Positions 59,920 through 64,000 of a DNA stretch of 64,000 nucleotides are shown one piece after another. The stretch lies in contig JAJEKV010000032.1 of assembly GCA_021234155.1 (NCBI GenBank), forward strand, positions 13,658,283 to 13,722,282, given 5' to 3'. Source of the stretch: Isoetes taiwanensis. Taxonomy: Eukaryota > Streptophyta > Lycopodiopsida > Isoetales > Isoetaceae. How positions within the stretch are numbered: the stretch's first letter is position 1; the number at the start of each line of letters is the position of its first letter. The position numbers were made by a program, and so were the translations under genes. The notes below the pieces were generated by a model, which saw only the letters and a list, made by a program, of their open reading frames with translations, did no database searches and was not told where the DNA came from.

Positions 59920-60110
59920 CAATATACATATTGCATGCAAGCTGGATGTACTGGTGCTGGTGTTCATTTGACATATCTAAAAACATGTTGGTTTCCTCCG
60001 ACGGATAAGATGGATTTGAGTCTGGACGAATTGTGTGCTGAAAGCGAGCACCATGTACCTTTATGCATTACATGCAAGCTAGATGTGCTGGTGCTAGTGG
60101 TCAATGTGTA
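59920..60110. repeat. short direct duplication
   Basis: GCATGCAAGCTGGATGTACTGGTGCTGGTG (59932) recurs as CATGCAAGCTAGATGTGCTGGTGCTAGTG (60070) with few mismatches. Apart from this, 59810-60340 shows nothing. Confidence 0.5.
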
Positions 60111-60344
60111 AATGTTTTGCTTTCCCTTGTGAAGTTTATTTGATAAATAAGTTGGGGAGGTCGTACCTTAATATCAGAGTAGTTCCTTATAGACAACCTT
60201 CACCGTACTTCTTGTTGTGTTCTCAGGAGAGAGGAGTATCAACACATCTTGCTTGTTCCGTACACGAGTAAAGGCCGTATACAATTGTCCATATGCAAAG
60301 ACATTTGTGTGTAGATCATTGACTACTTAGTCTAATGTTAAACC

Positions 60345-61890
60345 CTACCTATTAAAAGTGGTCGAGTACGATAGACGCAGTGGTAATTGACGTGTATGGA
60401 TAGTCCATGGCCGATTTTTTGGTTGATAGAAGAAATCTTCCCTAGAGATTGGATACGTGTTCCCTTCTGGATCACCAAGGAGCCTCACCATTACAAACTT
60501 TGCATGCATTGATTCAATAACGACCCTAGCATTCTTCACAAGGCCCTTCTCCATGGCTAATCGTTTCATCACATGGCTGCCCCCACTTTAAGCCTAAGTT
60601 CATGGTTAGGAATCCCGGAATGTGTGAAATTGTTCAAGAAATCCGAAGTTGCATATGGATGGTCGTGGATAAGTTCGTCCTGCTCGGTTATAGGATCGTG
60701 GCTGTAATAAGATTTATCCTGGCTGGGAACTTCATCTAATATACGGCCATTGAACTTGTCAACGTGTTTGTTGACCGAAGCAAGAGATATCCGCTTGTCA
60801 CATTCCACTGGGTTGTGAAGGATATCCGGGGAATAAAGGAATTCAGCTGTATCTAAGATATTTGTAGTCGTATTGAATAAATCCAACAACACAATATGCA
60901 TGGTTTCTTCCCAATTCTCCCCAAGGTTATTGACAAACATCATTAGCTTCAGATCTCCTGTGTTTCAAATAGGTGGATGCAACCTCAACACACGGAACAT
61001 TCTCCATAATGACGAGGATTTTATAGATGCATTGAATGCCGCAATCCTCCATCCTCCCTTCACGACAGGGGCGACTTGCCTGAAATCACCAGCAGCTATG
61101 GAATGTTTTCCACCAAAAGGAAGGTTCTACACAACCATTGAAGCACATGGTTCATGCTTTCAATAACGGGCTTATTGGCCCATTGGAAACTCATCCCAAA
61201 TAATGACTTTGGCCTTAACGATGAGTTGTTCTACTCCTGAATCACATTCTAGCATCGAGTGAAGCCCCACATAGTTTTCAACCATAGAGATTTGGAATAA
61301 AGAATGTGATGTTGTTCACCGCGCATACAATCGAGTCAGCCGAGCCATCGCACCACATGGAGGGACTATATGCATTCATCGCTGTATGGGAAAGCATATG
61401 CAATTCAACAAAAATGTTTTTTTCGGACCTGCTTTTCCATCTATAAAGATAGATTCGTTCGCTCGGGGAGATTCTAACCACTGTCTTATGAAATTGTATA
61501 ATTCCAATTGGTTGTCATTCATCATACTCGACATTTGCAATGCAGAGTTCAGATATGATGCATGGTCAAAAAATTTCTCTAGCTCATGCTCACATCTCTT
61601 TTGACACGTTGCTGCAATTGGAGGCCAAATGCCATGATGTTAGTGTCGTGTTGGACTAAAATGTTATTGGTGAAGTATCGGTCCAACAGTGGCCCTCAGA
61701 TTTGATCGCAATAGATGCAAAGGTAGACATTTAACAGCAAGGGTTTTATTTGTTATGTCGTATGACATTATTCTCCAGGATGCCTCCATGGCTGATAGAT
61801 AGCATGCCTTTACATATTCTTATATCTCATTCCTATGGCCTGCTCCAGTAGTATGCCCTTGTGAGGTGCGTTCAGAAGCTTGCCTTGTGT
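60345..61890 (-). pseudogene. Helitron PIF1-like helicase, decayed
   Basis: Minus-strand blocks in order: DNQLELYNFIRQWLES then IFIDGKAGPKKTFLLN (Walker A with TG-to-PK damage, about 61430), KVIIWDEFPMGQ (Walker B, about 61190), FGGKHSIAAGDFRQVAPVVKGG (about 61080), LASVNKHVDKFNGRILDEVP, SDFLNNFTHSGIPNHELRLKVGA (60590-60780), and NARVVIE..HAKFVMVRLLGD with IHTRQLPLRLSYSTTFN (60345-60540). This is the C-terminal helicase of Helitron RepHel proteins, which unwinds DNA in rolling-circle transposition. Stops and frameshifts are frequent and no Rep domain is seen. Confidence 0.85.
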
Positions 61891-61896
61891 CATGGC

Positions 61897-63384
61897 CTAG
61901 GGTTTTTGCGAGCCAGCCTTTGCTTTTTGGATCTTGAGCACTTTGTTATGAAGGAAAGTTACTAACAAGGAGAGATTCATCACACAAATAGCCTGTGATA
62001 AGCAGAAGACCTTCTACGGAGTCACTACCCGTACAAGAATCACTGCTCAAACATGAGGTCTCCCGTTGTATAGGTGCTCGGTCTAAAGAAAAACTTCATG
62101 GTCGAGGGCAAGCCAATGTCAGTGTTCACACAGTTTTGCCATCCTCTCTTTTAGATCCGTAGCAACCTCTTATATTATCACACGAAACACAATCTATTGA
62201 AGCAGACATCCAGACATCACCTCTGTGCACGATGGAGCCACCATCCCAGGATGCCTCAGTATTTGACACCAAGATACTGAATCTACGGATCATAGGGGTC
62301 AACCGAGGCAGAGACGGAGGGTCAGACATATTTGAATATGGCTATGCATTTCTTTACTGATGTTGTGCATGTCCTTGCTACTGGAGTTGTGTCTATTGCT
62401 ATGGTAGGGGTTGTAGCCCTAATCATCTTCACCATCGGTTTCGAGATACACTCAGTAGACTGGATATTCTTCAGCATGGAAACACCTTAAAGGCATTGGC
62501 TTCCCAGTCCAGCATGATCTTTCTCCTATTCAGTTGTACAAGCATAGAGAAGAACTTTTCAAAGTGAGGGAAGCATGCTAGCACAAAAAGTAGGCAACTT
62601 ATAGGCAACTTATAGAGGCGCAACAGTTATTCTAGACCGATGACCTTTCCTTGGACTGGCTATGTTTAGAAAATCTAAGTGGCACAATAGTATCGCTAGC
62701 ATTGTCGTAATTTTGGGCTTTTATGCCCCTTCTATTATTTGGATCCATGGCCAATTAATGTTTGCGAGCATTAAAAATCTTATCCCCCCCCCCCTTTTAT
62801 CTAGAAGTTTAGAGTTTTGGTTTTGCATCCGGTCAGTATTTTCTAAAAAGGATACCGCTGTTTTTTAGATCAGTAGTTCTCCATGGTCTAATCCTGCTAT
62901 AAATTTTCAGTTTTGTTAGGATCAATCCCTGTCACTATTACATGCGGGGTTGAGCTTAGTGATTGGGCAAAGTCACCGCTAGAATATGAGATCGACGGTT
63001 TTCAATGCCCCCACCATAGCAATAGATTTACCGAGCTGGGCATATATTTTGACAATTTTTTCAAGTCTGGATTTTGCAGATTGAATGGCGCTACTTTTAT
63101 AAATAGAAGAGAGTTTCAAGAAAACAACCAACGAATCGCTTCTTTTAATTGAAAGTTAAGTGCAATCCCTAATGAAGGGATGGTGCCGACCTCGATGGAG
63201 GTGATGATTGCGCCTCAAGATCTTAGGGGAACAGAATAAATATGACAAAACATAACCTTAGGTTGGCTAAGTTATGTAAACTCAATCATCTCCCCCATAT
63301 GCATACAAGTCTACTTATGTAGAGTTGTATGGTGACGTGGCCATGGGATATATATATTTTTACCATATGTTCTAGGGGAACGAT
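61897..63384. repeat. 1.49-kb repeat, copy 2
   Basis: Full-length match to 51567-53060, inserted between two copies of the helicase sequence. It contains clustered multi-base differences from copy 1. Confidence 0.9.
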
Positions 63385-64000
63385 GAGTCGTATTGAATAA
63401 ATCCAACAACACAATATGCATGGTTTCTTCCCAATTCTCCCCAAGGTTATTGACAAACATCATTAGCTTCAGATCTCCTGCGTTTCAAATAGGCGGATGC
63501 AACCTCAACACACGGAACATTCTCCATAATGACGAGGATTTTATAGATGCATTGAATGCCGCAATCCTCCATCCTCCCTTCACGACAGGGGCGACTTGCC
63601 TGAAATCACCAGCAGCTATGGAATGTTTTCCACCAAAAGGAAGGTTCTACACAACCATTGAAGCACATGGTTCATGCTTTCAATAACGGGCTTATTGGCC
63701 CATTGGAAACTCATCCCAAATAATGACTTTGGCCTTAACGATGAGTTGTTCTACTCTGAATCACATTCTAGCATCGAAAGTGAAGCCCCCGCATAGTTTT
63801 CAACCATAGAGATTTGGAATAAAGAATGTGATGTTCGTCACCTGATACAATCGAGTGGAGCCGAGCCATCGCATTACCACATGGAGGGACTATGCCTCTG
63901 GCGTATGGGAAAGCATATGCAATTCAACAAAAATGTTTTTTCTGTACCTGCTTTTCCATCTATAAAGATAGATTCGTTCGCTCGGGGAGATTCTAACCAC
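63385..64000 (-). pseudogene. second copy of the Helitron helicase fragment (runs off window)
   Basis: It matches 60867-61480, starting at GTCGTATTGAATAAATCC, and carries the same IIWDEFPMGQ and GDFRQVAPV blocks. It is joined directly to the 1.49-kb repeat, giving a tandem unit of about 2.5 kb. It is interrupted by the window end. Confidence 0.85.

Noticed and set aside
60873-61166. Plus-strand 97-codon ORF repeated exactly at 63393-63686
   Set aside because: Its conservation comes from the duplicated minus-strand helicase. It has no independent similarity.

Overview
This window is nuclear DNA of a land plant. The supporting signs are short GT-AG introns, a plant external alternative NAD(P)H dehydrogenase, PLS-type PPR and GDSL-lipase remnants, and plant-type Ty3/gypsy, Ty1/copia, LINE, Helitron and tRNA-SINE sequence. 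The species cannot be named. One intact gene in 64 kb, with layers of nested and decayed mobile elements, fits a large repeat-rich genome such as a gymnosperm, fern or lycophyte, but that is inference. Most long open frames in the window are chance frames.

Layout. 1-3.3 kb: a possible terminal exon, a diverged local repeat and a decayed Ty1/copia pol (minus). 4.4-6.1 kb: a GDSL esterase/lipase pseudogene running into a PPR pseudogene. 6.37-6.82 kb: a fold-back element with 136-bp inverted arms. 7-12 kb: LINE fragments, local duplications and a tRNA-like SINE. 14.6-15.8 and 31.4-32.5 kb: three tandem copies of a ~740-bp unrecognised exon-bearing unit. The middle copy is split by a 15.6-kb composite insertion that ends in poly(A) and is bounded by a 17-bp duplication. 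That insertion carries a GC-rich LINE (minus), a LINE 3' end (plus), an almost complete Ty3/gypsy element (22891-30333, TSD ATAAT) and an isolated exon-like ORF (minus). 33-34.4 kb: a direct duplication. 39.75-40.09 kb: about 340 bp of (GATA)n.

40.9-46.1 kb: a minus-strand LINE with only a DUF4283-type ORF1. It is interrupted by a 3.2-kb element (41807-45007) whose repeats are arranged A1-ORF-B1A2-B2. This is the split-direct-repeat layout of tyrosine-recombinase (DIRS/Ngaro/PAT-like) retroelements. Removing it restores the LINE frame without loss or gain of bases.

48011-50828: the only gene that looks intact, a ten-exon, 609-codon external alternative NAD(P)H dehydrogenase (NDB family) with a Ca2+-binding EF-hand. 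A MITE-like inverted-repeat element lies just upstream. 53736-58286: a nearly complete LINE (minus) with an ATGA ORF1/ORF2 overlap, two in-frame stops and a third small ORF. 51567-53060 and 60.3-64 kb: copies of a 1.49-kb repeat and of a decayed Helitron helicase. In the second region they alternate as a 2.5-kb tandem unit running off the window end. A cluster of tRNA-like SINE copies lies at 59.1-59.8 kb.

The genes do not form a pathway. The main interest is in element architecture: the split-direct-repeat element, the gypsy element with an extra RNase H ahead of its RT, and the split tandem array.
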